Positions 16,819 to 27,746 of a stretch of 64,000 nt of DNA are shown here, piece after piece. How positions within the stretch are numbered: position 1 is the stretch's first letter; each line of letters opens with the position of its first letter. The notes beneath the pieces are model-generated. The model was not told the origin of the DNA, ran no database searches, and saw nothing but the letters and a program-made list of their open reading frames with translations. A program made the translations under genes and the position numbers. Source of the stretch: Veillonella infantium (GTDB taxonomy: Bacteria; Bacillota; Negativicutes; Veillonellales; Veillonellaceae); assembly GCF_002959895.1 (NCBI RefSeq), contig NZ_PPDD01000002.1, forward strand, positions 124,001-188,000, written 5' to 3'.

Positions 16819-17812
16819 AACGATGCACCTCCTCTATCGATGTAACATGCTGAGATACAGCTTCACGAGCGGAATCCTCTAGGGACACAAGTAAATGTGC
16901 TTCTAATTGATCCCAGTGAACTGAATTGGTTGGTATTTCTAAATATTCAAAGAGCGCAGTCCGTCCATGATACGTGGTGCCATCAAATTTTCGAACTAAA
17001 CGTTGCGCTATTGCCCCCATTAAAGTAGCCCGTATTAAATACGGTTCTACCCCCATATCCATGAGACGCGTTACAACACCAATAGCTGTGTTTGTATGAA
17101 TGGTAGATAACACTCGATGCCCTGTTAAAGCAGATTTAACGGCCAGCTCTGCAGTCTCCTTATCCCTGATTTCACCAATCATAATCGTATCTGGATCTTG
17201 CCGTAGCACTGATCTAAGCCCTTTGGCAAATGTAAAGCCAATCTTCTCATTAATACCAATTTGTATGGCTCCTTTAATTTCAGCCTCTACGGGATCTTCA
17301 AGACATATGAGCTTTGTTTCCTCTAGATTTAACATGCGTAACATGGCATATAAAGTAGCCGTTTTACCACTACCTGTAGGTCCACAAATTAGAAGTAAGC
17401 CATAAGGACGTTTTAGTAATTGTTTAATATGCTCATAAATATCTGCACGCATCCCTAGCGCTTTTAAATCTTTATGGCTCCCTTCATTTCCCATAAGTCG
17501 GCAGACCAAAGTCTCACCATATAGGCTAGGCAATGTGGATACGCGCATTGTTACAGATGTATCCTTATGACTCCAAGCCCATCGACCATCTTGAGGCAAT
17601 CTTTTTTCACTAATATCTAATGCACTACAAACCTTGATGCGGTTGATAATAAGTTCAGCCTCTTCAGAAGTCACAGTCATATTTGTTCGTAGTAATCCAT
17701 CTTGTCGTAACCGAACTTGGACACCACTTTTTGTGGGATCAAAGTGAATATCGCTGACATGATGTTCTAAAGCATATAGGATAATGTCGTCTAATGTTAC
17801 GTCTACATACAT
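16802..17812 (-). CDS. pilB: PilB/ComGA-like pilus assembly ATPase
   Basis: This is the assembly ATPase of the GspE/PilB family. The short N-terminal domain carries SDIHFDPTKSGVQVRLRQDG. It is followed by Walker A LLLICGPTGSGKT (about residue 140), the Asp box LICLEDPVE, Walker B DPDTIMIGEIRDKETAELA and the His box TGHRVLSTIHTN. At 336 residues it lacks the large N1 domain of PilB, and the Cys4 zinc loop between AQRLVRKF and GRTALFE is missing; in length it resembles ComGA of Gram-positive competence systems. The ATG at 17812 follows an AGGAGG by five bases; a GTG two codons earlier overlaps this SD. It is the first gene of the pilus operon. Confidence 0.9.
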   Translation of the reverse strand: MYVDVTLDDIILYALEHHVSDIHFDPTKSGVQVRLRQDGLLRTNMTVTSEEAELIINRIKVCSALDISEKRLPQDGRWAWSHKDTSVTMRVSTLPSLYGETLVCRLMGNEGSHKDLKALGMRADIYEHIKQLLKRPYGLLLICGPTGSGKTATLYAMLRMLNLEETKLICLEDPVEAEIKGAIQIGINEKIGFTFAKGLRSVLRQDPDTIMIGEIRDKETAELAVKSALTGHRVLSTIHTNTAIGVVTRLMDMGVEPYLIRATLMGAIAQRLVRKFDGTTYHGRTALFEYLEIPTNSVHWDQLEAHLLVSLEDSAREAVSQHVTSIEEVHRCGLML

Positions 17813-17823
17813 GGTCACCTCCT

Positions 17824-17837
17824 ATACCTTGCGGTAT
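17824..17837 (-). promoter_or_regulatory. Short hairpin abutting the pilB ribosome binding site
   Basis: ATACC-GCAA-GGTAT forms a 5-base-pair stem with a GNRA-type loop in the pilB leader, ending next to the AGGAGG. It may influence translation or mRNA stability. Similar hairpins precede upp and the outer-membrane barrel gene. Confidence 0.35.
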
Positions 17838-17948
17838 GTTTTTACCTCACACTAGCGTATGGCGTTATAGGTTTCGACATCATCCCCAAAATCCCTTTTT
17901 TATTTTTAAAAATCCACGAAGCGAAAACTTTTCTATTTTTAGGCATAC

Positions 17949-17972
17949 AAAAAAGGCGCCCCGAAGGGCGCC
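17949..17972 (-). terminator. Terminator after eno
   Basis: Stem GGGCGCC/GGCGCCC with a TTCG-type 4-base loop is followed by TTTTTT on the minus strand. It ends the glycolytic operon and insulates the pilus operon, whose leader follows at once. Confidence 0.92.
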
Positions 17973-18000
17973 CTTATTGGACTTTTAGCTAAGACGATTT

Positions 18001-19293
<1,293 letters not shown>

Positions 19294-19399
19294 TCATAAA
19301 AATCTAATGGGATAACTGTCATGCGACAGATATTATATATTGAGCAAAACCATATAGGTTATAACTCTTGTTAACTACTAATATAGTGAAAGTTCTATA

Positions 19400-20926
19400 T
19401 TATACTTTTTTTACTAAACTATGACCTGTCATAGATTCTGGTTGTTCTATACCAGCCAAGTCTAATAATGTAGGAGCAATATCACATAATTTGCCAGCCT
19501 CTAATGTAGCTGATTTTAAGGCATCACTCATTAAAATTAAAGGAACCAAGTTTGTTGTATGCGCCGTATGAACTTTGCCAGTTTCATGGTTAACCATAAG
19601 CTCCGCATTACCATGATCTGCTGTAATCAATAAGTGGCCATTCTTACTGCGTATAGCCTCAACGATACGACCTAAACAAGTATCTACAGCCTGAACTGCT
19701 TTAACAGCTGCTTCAAAGCTACCTGTATGACCTACCATATCTGGATTTGCAAAGTTTAAGATGATCATGTCATACGTTTCATCTTGAATAGCTTGTACAA
19801 CTTTATCGGTTACTTCATAAGCGCTCATCTCAGGTTGCAAATCATAGGTTGCCACTTGAGGAGATTTCACAAGTATGCGGTCCTCACCTTCAAATGGTTC
19901 CTCTTTACCGCCGTTGAAGAAATACGTAACATGAGCGTATTTCTCTGTTTCAGCAATACGCAATTGACGATAGCCGCCTACGCTTAGTACTTCGCCTAGT
20001 GTTTCAGATAAAATGTCCTTTTCATACACAATATGAACTGGTAAACCATCTTCATATTTAGTCATAGTCGCCATGTATAAAGATAATGGTTCACGGTTAA
20101 AGCCATCAAAGTCTGGCAACACTAAGGCTTTTGTAAGCTCACGACCTCGGTCTGGACGGAAATTACAGAAGATAACAGCATCGCCATTCTTGATCGTTCC
20201 TTCAGCATCAATTACCGTAGGAAGAACAAACTCATCTGCCGCATCTTTGTCATAAGATTGTTGCACCGCTTCACAGACTGATGCGGCTCTTTCACCTTGA
20301 CCATTTACAATCGCATTGTAAGCAAGTTCCACACGGTCCCAACGATTATCACGGTCCATCGCATAGTATCGACCACTCACAGTAGCAATTTTTCCACAGT
20401 TTAGCTCTGCCATATACGCTTCTAAGTCTTTTAAATAGCCTTGTGCACATTGAGGGGCTACGTCACGACCATCGAGCAAGGCATGTACATAAACGTGCTC
20501 AATACCATTGTCATGAGCGCCTTTAATAACAGCCTTGATATGTTCTAAAGAACAATGCACATTGCCATCAGAAACTAGGCCAATAAGATGTAAGCTTTGT
20601 TTTTTGCCTACTTCATACAGTTCCTTTATAACAGGGCGATTATAGAACTCGCCAGACTCAACGTCTTTAGTAATACGAGTTAAATCTTGGTACACAATAC
20701 GACCAGAGCCAAGGTTTAAATGACCAACCTCAGAATTCCCCATTTGGCCTTCTGGAAGGCCTACCGCTAGTCCTGATGCTTCTAATTTTGTATGGGGATA
20801 CATATCCCACAATTGATTAAAACAGTGCGGCTTCGCCTGTACTACAGCATTGGTTGTATCTGATTGATCTCCCATGCCAAAGCCATCTAGGATAACTAGC
20901 ATTACGGGAGCCTTTAATTTAGCCAT
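19400..20926 (-). CDS. gpmI: 2,3-bisphosphoglycerate-independent phosphoglycerate mutase
   Basis: This Mn-dependent enzyme converts 3- to 2-phosphoglycerate. Landmarks are MLVILDGFGMG with the first metal Asp, the phosphorylated Ser in GQMGNSEVGHLNLG (about residue 62), the HVHALLDGRDVAP segment, SGRYYAMDRDNRWDR, and C-terminal metal residues in LITADHGNAE. The ATG at 20926 is chosen because GAGG lies six bases before it; the ATG four codons earlier sits directly after the tpiA stop and overlaps that SD. The product is 508 residues, the normal size. Confidence 0.97.
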   Translation of the reverse strand: MAKLKAPVMLVILDGFGMGDQSDTTNAVVQAKPHCFNQLWDMYPHTKLEASGLAVGLPEGQMGNSEVGHLNLGSGRIVYQDLTRITKDVESGEFYNRPVIKELYEVGKKQSLHLIGLVSDGNVHCSLEHIKAVIKGAHDNGIEHVYVHALLDGRDVAPQCAQGYLKDLEAYMAELNCGKIATVSGRYYAMDRDNRWDRVELAYNAIVNGQGERAASVCEAVQQSYDKDAADEFVLPTVIDAEGTIKNGDAVIFCNFRPDRGRELTKALVLPDFDGFNREPLSLYMATMTKYEDGLPVHIVYEKDILSETLGEVLSVGGYRQLRIAETEKYAHVTYFFNGGKEEPFEGEDRILVKSPQVATYDLQPEMSAYEVTDKVVQAIQDETYDMIILNFANPDMVGHTGSFEAAVKAVQAVDTCLGRIVEAIRSKNGHLLITADHGNAELMVNHETGKVHTAHTTNLVPLILMSDALKSATLEAGKLCDIAPTLLDLAGIEQPESMTGHSLVKKV

Positions 20927-20939
20927 TTTTAACCTCATA

Positions 20940-21710
20940 TTAAGCGCTTACTTGATTCGCCGCTTTAATAATATCAATAAATTCATCAACTACTAAAGAT
21001 GCACCACCTACAAGGGCACCATCAATATTTGGTTCCCCAAGGATTTCACGGGCATTTTCGGATTTAACACTACCACCATATTGGATGCGCACGGCATCAG
21101 CAGTCTCATCATCGTATAAAGAACGAATGTAATCACGAATTTCTTTACATACCTCTTCAGCTTGATCGGCAGTTGCTGTTTTACCTGTACCGATAGCCCA
21201 AATTGGTTCGTACGCAATAATCAACTGACTAACTTGTTCCTTTGGAACGTCAACTAAAGCACCTTTAAGTTGAGATGTAATCCAGTCTAGAGTATGCCCG
21301 GATTCACGTTGTTCTAAACTTTCACCAACACAGACAATAGGAGTCAAATTATGGTGAAATGCACTTTTGATTTTTGCATTTACCGTCTCATCTATTTCAC
21401 CATAATATTCACGGCGTTCAGAGTGACCAATAATAACATAATTGACGCCTATCTCTGTAAGCATAAGTGGTGAGATTTCACCAGTGAATGCACCAGCATC
21501 ATGATAATCCATAGTTTGTGCGCCTACTTCAATAGCTGTATCTCGTGTTAGTGCTACAGCACGTTCGATAGCTGTGAAAGGCGGGCAAACAACTACATCA
21601 CAGGATAATTCCATATCTTGTAACACGCTGTTAAACGCTTCGATCAGAATAAATCCAGACGCAATGGTGCCATTCATTTTCCAATTCCCTGCAATAATGG
21701 GTTTTCTCAT
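20940..21710 (-). CDS. tpiA: Triose-phosphate isomerase
   Basis: This (beta/alpha)8 barrel enzyme interconverts dihydroxyacetone phosphate and glyceraldehyde 3-phosphate. The N-terminus MRKPIIAGNWKMNG carries the catalytic Lys. Catalytic His is in IIGHSERREY and catalytic Glu in IIAYEPIWAIGTGKTAT (the AYEPIWAIGTG signature). RIQYGGSVKSEN and DGALVGGASL form the phosphate-binding end. The start at 21710 is one base after the pgk stop, with GAGG inside the end of pgk; eight upstream codons are open but lie inside pgk. It has 256 residues, as expected. Confidence 0.97.
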   Translation of the reverse strand: MRKPIIAGNWKMNGTIASGFILIEAFNSVLQDMELSCDVVVCPPFTAIERAVALTRDTAIEVGAQTMDYHDAGAFTGEISPLMLTEIGVNYVIIGHSERREYYGEIDETVNAKIKSAFHHNLTPIVCVGESLEQRESGHTLDWITSQLKGALVDVPKEQVSQLIIAYEPIWAIGTGKTATADQAEEVCKEIRDYIRSLYDDETADAVRIQYGGSVKSENAREILGEPNIDGALVGGASLVVDEFIDIIKAANQVSA

Positions 21711-21711
21711 A

Positions 21712-22890
21712 TTATGCCTCAGACAATGCAGCAATACCTGGTAGAATTTTGCCTTCTAAGAATTCTAAAGATGCACCACCACCTGTGGAGATATGGCTAA
21801 TTTTATCTGCTAAGCCACTTTTTTCAATAGCCGCTACAGAGTCGCCACCACCAACGATAGTCATCGCATCGGATTCAGCTACAGCTTTTGCTACTGCATT
21901 AGTACCAGCTGCAAAGTTTTCCATTTCAAATACACCCATAGGACCATTCCAAATAATAGTCTTCATTGGCGCCAATGCTTCTACATAGAGCTCCCGTGTT
22001 TTAGGACCAATATCTAGAATCATCCAACCATCTTCAATATTTTCAACGTCAACGATTTTAGTATTAGCGTCGTTGCTGAAAGCATCAGCTACTACAGCAT
22101 CGATAGGTGTCAATAATTTAGCACCTGCTACGCGAGCTTCCATAACAAGATCTGTAGCAATAGCTTCTTGACCTTCTTCAAATAAAGAGCTACCAATGTT
22201 GCAGCCTTGTGCTTTAATGAAAGCATTTGCCATACCACCGCCGATGATCATTACATCAACCTTAGGCAAAAGATTTGAAATAACAGAAATTTTATCTGTT
22301 ACCTTAGCACCACCGATAATAGCTGCCATAGGTGTTTTAGGATGAACTACAGCTGCACTTAATGCATCAATTTCTTTTTTGAGCAAGAAACCTGCTGCCA
22401 TAGGGATATAGTCAGCAATACCAACTACGGATGCTGCATTACGGTGGGATACACCGAATGCATCGTTGATTGCTACATCAGCAAGAGATGCCAATTGTTT
22501 AGCAAATTCAGGGTCGTTTTTAGTTTCTTCATTATGGTAACGCAAGTTTTCAAGCATCAATACATCGCCTGGTTGTAATGCTTTTACAGCCGCTTCAACC
22601 TTAGGGCCAATGCAGTCATCTACGAATGCTACTGGCTTGTTGATAAGCTCAGATAAATGTTTTGCACATGGTGCCAAAGACATTTCAGGTTTGCGTTCCC
22701 CTTTTGGACGACCAAAGTGAGAAGCAAGAATTACCTTTGCCCCTTTTTCAATTAAATAATTGATAGTAGGTAATGCACTACGAATACGAGTGTCATCAGT
22801 GATGACACCGTCTTTCATAGGAACATTAAAATCAACACGAACAAATACTGTTTTATTATCTACTTGTAAACCTTCGATTGTTTGTTTCAT
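21712..22890 (-). CDS. pgk: Phosphoglycerate kinase
   Basis: Two-domain kinase producing ATP from 1,3-bisphosphoglycerate (reversible in gluconeogenesis). It shows FVRVDFNVPMKDG with the signature substrate-binding residues, HFGRPKG near 60, LENLRYHNEE near 112, AINDAFGVSHR, IIGGAKVTDKI near 205 and the nucleotide site FEMENFAAGTNAVAKAVAES with GGGDSVAAIEKSG. The ATG at 22890 lies five bases after GGGAGG; a TTG one codon upstream is too close to the SD. It is spaced 13 bases from gap and one base from tpiA. Confidence 0.97.
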   Translation of the reverse strand: MKQTIEGLQVDNKTVFVRVDFNVPMKDGVITDDTRIRSALPTINYLIEKGAKVILASHFGRPKGERKPEMSLAPCAKHLSELINKPVAFVDDCIGPKVEAAVKALQPGDVLMLENLRYHNEETKNDPEFAKQLASLADVAINDAFGVSHRNAASVVGIADYIPMAAGFLLKKEIDALSAAVVHPKTPMAAIIGGAKVTDKISVISNLLPKVDVMIIGGGMANAFIKAQGCNIGSSLFEEGQEAIATDLVMEARVAGAKLLTPIDAVVADAFSNDANTKIVDVENIEDGWMILDIGPKTRELYVEALAPMKTIIWNGPMGVFEMENFAAGTNAVAKAVAESDAMTIVGGGDSVAAIEKSGLADKISHISTGGGASLEFLEGKILPGIAALSEA

Positions 22891-22903
22891 CAAAGCCTCC
22901 CGA

Positions 22904-23914
22904 TTATAAGCCTTTGCTTGCTACGAATGCTGCCATGTCGATAAGACGTTCGGAGTAACCCCATTCGTTATCATACCAAGAAACAACTTTTACCATATTG
23001 CCATCCATAACCATTGTTAAATCAGCGTCAACAATGGAGCTACGTGGATCGGAGCTGAAGTCACAAGATACTAATGGCACATCAGATACACCTAAGATAC
23101 CTTTTAATTCGCCAGCAGCTGCTTTGCGGAATGCTTCATTGATTTCTTCTTTAGTTGCAGGTTTTTCAAGTTCGCAAACAAGATCTGTAGCAGATACGTC
23201 TGGAGTTGGAACGCGCAATGCAAAGCCATCTAATTTACCTTTTAATTGAGGCAATACTTTAGCAACCGCTTTTGCTGCACCAGTAGTTGTAGGAATGATA
23301 GACATAGCTGCTGCACGAGCACGGCGAGGGTCTTTATGACGTGCATCAAGAATTTTTTGGTCATTAGTATAGGAATGAATAGTTGTCATCATGCCGCGTT
23401 TAATGCCGAATTCATCGCATAATACTTTAGCAAATGGAGCCAAGCAGTTTGTTGTGCAAGATGCGTTAGAAATAATATGATGTTTTGCAGGATCATACAT
23501 ATCTTGGTTAACACCCATAACCATAGTTAAGTCTTCGTTTTTACCAGGTGCAGAAATTAATACTTTTTTTACAGTAGGTTGATTCAAATGAACTTTTGCT
23601 TCCTCTGCATCACGGTATTTACCAGTACATTCCATAACAATTTCAACGCCTTCTTCAGACCAAGGCAATTTAGAAGCATCGCGGTCATGGAATACGCGAA
23701 TTTTCTTACCGTCAACATAAATGTTGTCTTCATCAAATGTTACTTCGTTAGGAATTGTGCCATGAACAGAGTCATATTTTAACAATAATGCAGTACCTTC
23801 ATTATCGCCAGTAGCATTGATTGCTACAACTTCTACGTCAGGATTGTTAATCGCTGCACGTACTACACATTTACCAATACGACCAAAACCGTTAATACCA
23901 ACTTTTACTGCCAT
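22904..23914 (-). CDS. gap: Glyceraldehyde-3-phosphate dehydrogenase (NAD type)
   Basis: Oxidises glyceraldehyde 3-phosphate to 1,3-bisphosphoglycerate. The Rossmann motif INGFGRIGKCVVRAA is at the N-terminus. The catalytic Cys is in ISNASCTTNCLAPFAK (about residue 153), its partner His in IHSYTNDQ. Other landmarks are RRARAAAMSIIPTTTGAAKA and WYDNEWGYSERL near the C-terminus. At 336 residues it is normal length. AGGAGG is eight bases before the ATG. It is directly behind cggR (58 bases), so it is probably co-transcribed with and controlled by that regulator. Confidence 0.98.
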   Translation of the reverse strand: MAVKVGINGFGRIGKCVVRAAINNPDVEVVAINATGDNEGTALLLKYDSVHGTIPNEVTFDEDNIYVDGKKIRVFHDRDASKLPWSEEGVEIVMECTGKYRDAEEAKVHLNQPTVKKVLISAPGKNEDLTMVMGVNQDMYDPAKHHIISNASCTTNCLAPFAKVLCDEFGIKRGMMTTIHSYTNDQKILDARHKDPRRARAAAMSIIPTTTGAAKAVAKVLPQLKGKLDGFALRVPTPDVSATDLVCELEKPATKEEINEAFRKAAAGELKGILGVSDVPLVSCDFSSDPRSSIVDADLTMVMDGNMVKVVSWYDNEWGYSERLIDMAAFVASKGL

Positions 23915-23972
23915 TGTTAGATCCTCCTAATAACAAAAATATTCTAACAAAATATTTAACTACTAACTTCAC

Positions 23973-24998
23973 TTATAACGCTGAAATTTGTAACAATTGA
24001 CGCATACCTTCTGCAGCTTGCTCATCAATGATAAGTATGCCTTTTTGACAAGCTCTCATAACACCAATAATGGCACTCGATTTATCTTGTCCACCAGCCA
24101 CAGCAATCACATTTGGAATTTTTGCAACATCTGGAAGAGATAAACCAATATTATTAGTGGAATAAATCAACTTACCATCTATATCGCAATATTGACCAAG
24201 AGCTTCGCCAACAGCATGATTATCTACTAACTGCTTACGCACATCATCAGCTATATGGCGCTGATCCGCCATGCGCATAGCTGTACCAATACCAAACAAC
24301 AGTACGTCAGTCCTACTAATGAGATCCCCAATTTCCTTAATTTGAGGTTCGCAAGTCATGAGCATATGCAATGAGTCTTGTGAAAGCCCATCAGGTAAAT
24401 GGAGCATTTTATAGGTCCCACGAAGTCGTTCAGCCAGCACTGAAGCAATTACGTTAGCTTGATATTCAACTACCTCACCAACGCCCCCACGGGCAGGTAC
24501 AACAATAGGATTAAATGGTAATACAGGCATCTCTTCAGCTACTGCAGCCATTGTACTGCCACCACTGATAGCAACTACAGAGTCAGGCTCTAATAATTCC
24601 TGTAATAGCTTTGCTGCTGCAAAACCTAACTTTTTAACCATCAACGTTCCTTCTGTGGGAGTGATGATAACCCTATCGATATGAAGCGCTTCAGTCAATC
24701 GATGTTCTAGCTCGTTAATACGATCTAATTCATTTAAAAAATTTCGCAACTTTGGAACAATTGCATGTCCCTCATCAGTGAGAAAAATTCCTGGTTTATA
24801 AATGTCTACAAGACCATTAGCACGCATTAGCTCAATATGACTTCGTACGGTTCGCTCTGGAAGGTCCGTTGCAGTAGCTAATGTCCTACGGCCTATAGGC
24901 TCTTCATAAACTAGGTGGTTTAATATTTTGTATCGCTCCTTTAATACACTAACGATTTCAGGAACAATACGTTCACATATCATTAGAAACTCGTTCAT
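23973..24998 (-). CDS. cggR: Central glycolytic genes regulator (SorC/DeoR family)
   Basis: This is a sugar-phosphate-responsive repressor. An N-terminal winged helix-turn-helix (about residues 20-80, with RRTLATATDLPERTVRSHIELM) is followed by a SorC-type effector domain containing the phosphate-binding loop SGGSTMAAVAEEMP (about 185). The position directly before gap-pgk-tpiA-gpmI-eno is the same as in Bacillus, where CggR represses the operon and fructose 1,6-bisphosphate relieves this. Length 341 residues agrees with the family. SD GGAGG is six bases before the ATG. A site with CggR operator spacing lies in its own leader, suggesting autoregulation. Confidence 0.93.
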   Translation of the reverse strand: MNEFLMICERIVPEIVSVLKERYKILNHLVYEEPIGRRTLATATDLPERTVRSHIELMRANGLVDIYKPGIFLTDEGHAIVPKLRNFLNELDRINELEHRLTEALHIDRVIITPTEGTLMVKKLGFAAAKLLQELLEPDSVVAISGGSTMAAVAEEMPVLPFNPIVVPARGGVGEVVEYQANVIASVLAERLRGTYKMLHLPDGLSQDSLHMLMTCEPQIKEIGDLISRTDVLLFGIGTAMRMADQRHIADDVRKQLVDNHAVGEALGQYCDIDGKLIYSTNNIGLSLPDVAKIPNVIAVAGGQDKSSAIIGVMRACQKGILIIDEQAAEGMRQLLQISAL

Positions 24999-25031
24999 CG
25001 GGTCCCTCCTTTACCCGTTAGGATTGTATGA

Positions 25032-25067
25032 ATCGTTTTTCGTCCCATGTGAACAAAATTCGTCCCA
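25032..25067 (-). promoter_or_regulatory. Predicted CggR operator
   Basis: Read on the minus strand: TGGGAC-N6-TGTT-N4-TGGGAC-N6-CGAT. The Bacillus operator is CGGGAC-N6-TGTC-N4-CGGGAC-N6-TGTC, so both half-sites and all three spacings match, with substitutions mainly in the last block. It lies just after the predicted transcription start of cggR. Confidence 0.8.
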
Positions 25068-25097
25068 CCCAAAATAAAAAAATACTTTTACATCTGT

Positions 25098-25126
25098 ATT
25101 GTATACCCTATGTAGATTTTATTCAA
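25098..25126 (-). promoter_or_regulatory. Promoter of the cggR-gap-pgk-tpiA-gpmI operon
   Basis: TTGAAT and TACAAT are separated by 17 bases, about 100 bases before the cggR start and about 30 bases upstream of the operator. Confidence 0.7.
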
Positions 25127-25136
25127 GACTTTATAG

Positions 25137-25190
25137 GAGAAAACGACATAATTTAGATATTTTATACAACTTTGTACCTAAATTATGTCG
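25137..25190 (-). terminator. Terminator after upp
   Basis: Perfect 13-base arms CGACATAATTTAG and CTAAATTATGTCG with a 21-base loop are followed by TTTTCT on the minus strand. It separates upp from the cggR promoter region. Confidence 0.7.
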
Positions 25191-25205
25191 CTTTATATGA
25201 TTATA

Positions 25206-25853
<648 letters not shown>

Positions 25854-25857
25854 TTAC

Positions 25858-25872
25858 ATACCCTATCGGTAT
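25858..25872 (-). promoter_or_regulatory. Short hairpin in the upp leader
   Basis: ATACC-N5-GGTAT lies about 14 bases before the upp SD. It is similar in sequence to hairpins before pilB and the outer-membrane barrel gene. Function unknown. Confidence 0.3.
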
Positions 25873-25930
25873 CCATTTAATATTCATATTTACTCTATCA
25901 CAGATTAATAAATCATGCCATAAAAATATT

Positions 25931-25960
25931 AAAAGGGATGTGCCTAGGCACACCCCTTTT
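25931..25960 (-). terminator. Terminator after glyA
   Basis: A near-perfect hairpin (GGGTGTGCC against GGCACATCCC, with a 2-base turn) has A-rich and T-rich flanks on both sides. It could act in both directions but serves glyA on the minus strand. Confidence 0.88.
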
Positions 25961-26019
25961 ATGCTACTTATAGGTTTATAGAACTACAAATATGTAATTG
26001 TTATAGTTAATCTAATAGA

Positions 26020-27252
26020 TTAGTATAAAGGATACGCTTCACAAAGTGCTGCCACACGTTTGCTTGCTTCTTCATGAATTGCTTTGTCTTCAGGATTTTT
26101 AAGAACAGTTGCAATGATATCTGCAATTTCTTCCATATCTTTTACTTGTAAGCCACGTGTTGTAAGAGCTGGTGTACCAAGACGGATACCGCTTGTTACA
26201 AATGGGCTAGCAGGATCGAATGGAATAGTATTTTTATTACATGTAATACCAACTTCATCAAGTAAGTGTTCTGCTTCTTTACCTGTTAAACCAGTATTGC
26301 GAACATCTACAAGCATAACGTGAGTATCTGTACCGCCAGAAACAATTGTTAAGCCTTTTTCTTGCAATGCAGCAGCCAATGCTTTTGCATTATCAATAAC
26401 TTGTTGTGCATATACTTTAAACTCAGGTTGTAATGCTTCACCAAATGCTACAGCTTTAGCAGCGATAACATGCATCAAAGGACCACCTTGAATACCAGGG
26501 AAGATAGCTTTGTCGATTGCTTTTGCATATTTTTCTTTGCAAAGAATCATACCGCCACGAGGACCACGCAATGTTTTATGAGTTGTAGTAGTAACGATAT
26601 CAGCATGTTCTACAGGATTTGGATGTAAACCTGCTGCTACAAGACCTGCGAAGTGAGCCATATCTACCATGAAGATAGCATCAACTTCATGAGCTACATC
26701 AGCCATTTTTTTGAAGTCAATTTGACGGCTATAAGCACTACCACCAGCGATAATCAATTTAGGTTTTGCTTCTAAAACGATTTTACGGAACTCATCATAA
26801 TCGATTTGTTGAGTTTCTGCATCTACACCGTAAGGTACTACATTGAAATATGTACCAGATACGTTAACAGGAGAACCATGAGTTAAATGACCGCCATGGG
26901 ACAAATTCATGCCTACAATAGTATCACCTGGTTGTAATAATGCGAAATACACACCAAAGTTTGCTTGAGAACCAGAGTGAGGTTGTACGTTGGCATGTTC
27001 TGCACCGAACAAGCGTTTTGCTCGTTCAATAGCTAATGTTTCGATAACATCAACATTTTCACAACCGCCATAATAACGTTTACCAGGATACCCTTCTGCA
27101 TATTTGTTAGTTAATACGCTACCTTGAGCTTCCATTACGGCTTGAGAAACAAAGTTTTCAGAAGCAATCATTTCTAATTTATCGCGTTGGCGTGCTAATT
27201 CTTGATTGATAACAGCTTGAATATTAGGGTCTTGTTTTTCTAAGAAACTCAT
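26020..27252 (-). CDS. glyA: Serine hydroxymethyltransferase
   Basis: This PLP enzyme converts serine and tetrahydrofolate to glycine and methylene-THF, the main one-carbon source. It has 410 residues. Visible are [32 protein letters not shown], the PLP Lys in [17 protein letters not shown] (about residue 228), and [11 protein letters not shown] near 360. GGAGGATACTC precedes the ATG. It follows rpiB after 45 bases with no visible terminator, so it probably belongs to the rpmE-to-glyA transcript group. Confidence 0.98.
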   Translation of the reverse strand: MSFLEKQDPNIQAVINQELARQRDKLEMIASENFVSQAVMEAQGSVLTNKYAEGYPGKRYYGGCENVDVIETLAIERAKRLFGAEHANVQPHSGSQANFGVYFALLQPGDTIVGMNLSHGGHLTHGSPVNVSGTYFNVVPYGVDAETQQIDYDEFRKIVLEAKPKLIIAGGSAYSRQIDFKKMADVAHEVDAIFMVDMAHFAGLVAAGLHPNPVEHADIVTTTTHKTLRGPRGGMILCKEKYAKAIDKAIFPGIQGGPLMHVIAAKAVAFGEALQPEFKVYAQQVIDNAKALAAALQEKGLTIVSGGTDTHVMLVDVRNTGLTGKEAEHLLDEVGITCNKNTIPFDPASPFVTSGIRLGTPALTTRGLQVKDMEEIADIIATVLKNPEDKAIHEEASKRVAALCEAYPLY

Positions 27253-27297
27253 GAGTATCCTCCTCGTGCAAAACGAATATATATAGGTAATGATGTA

Positions 27298-27735
27298 TTA
27301 CTTCTCTAATGTTTTAATTTTCTCTACACGGCGTGCGTGACGGCCACCTTCGAATTCTGTTTTCATAAAGATGGCAACAATATCATTAGCTAGGCCCGGA
27401 CCAATAACGCGTTCCCCCATTGTGAGAATGTTAGCGTCATTATGTTCACGACATGCATGAGCAGAGAATGTATCATGACAAAGAGCAGCGCGAATACCTG
27501 CAATCTTATTTGCTGCAATACCGATACCAATACCAGTACCACAAATCAAAATACCTCTGTCTGCTTGACCAGATACGACTGCATTTGCTACAGGTACAGC
27601 AATATCAGGATAGTCGCAAGAATCAGCTGTATGACAACCAAAATCCTCTACTTCATGTCCCAATGCATTTAACAATTCCTTAACGGATGCTTTTAAATTT
27701 AATCCGCCATGATCACAACCAATTGCAACTTTCAT
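27298..27735 (-). CDS. rpiB: Ribose-5-phosphate isomerase B
   Basis: Interconverts ribulose and ribose 5-phosphates. The N-terminal MKVAIGCDHGGLNLKASV carries the substrate-binding Asp-His, the catalytic Cys region is RGILICGTGIGIGIAANK (about residues 62-79), and Arg/His residues follow in FSAHACREHNDAN. GGAG is eight bases before the ATG at 27735, giving 145 residues, the family size. A longer open frame upstream lies inside the phosphatase gene and lacks support. It lies 11 bases after that gene. Confidence 0.95.
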   Translation of the reverse strand: MKVAIGCDHGGLNLKASVKELLNALGHEVEDFGCHTADSCDYPDIAVPVANAVVSGQADRGILICGTGIGIGIAANKIAGIRAALCHDTFSAHACREHNDANILTMGERVIGPGLANDIVAIFMKTEFEGGRHARRVEKIKTLEK

Positions 27736-27746
27736 AATTTCATCTC

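Noticed and set aside
27442-27683. Two overlapping plus-strand frames opposite rpiB
   Set aside because: Shadows of the conserved rpiB frame, without SD or protein features.
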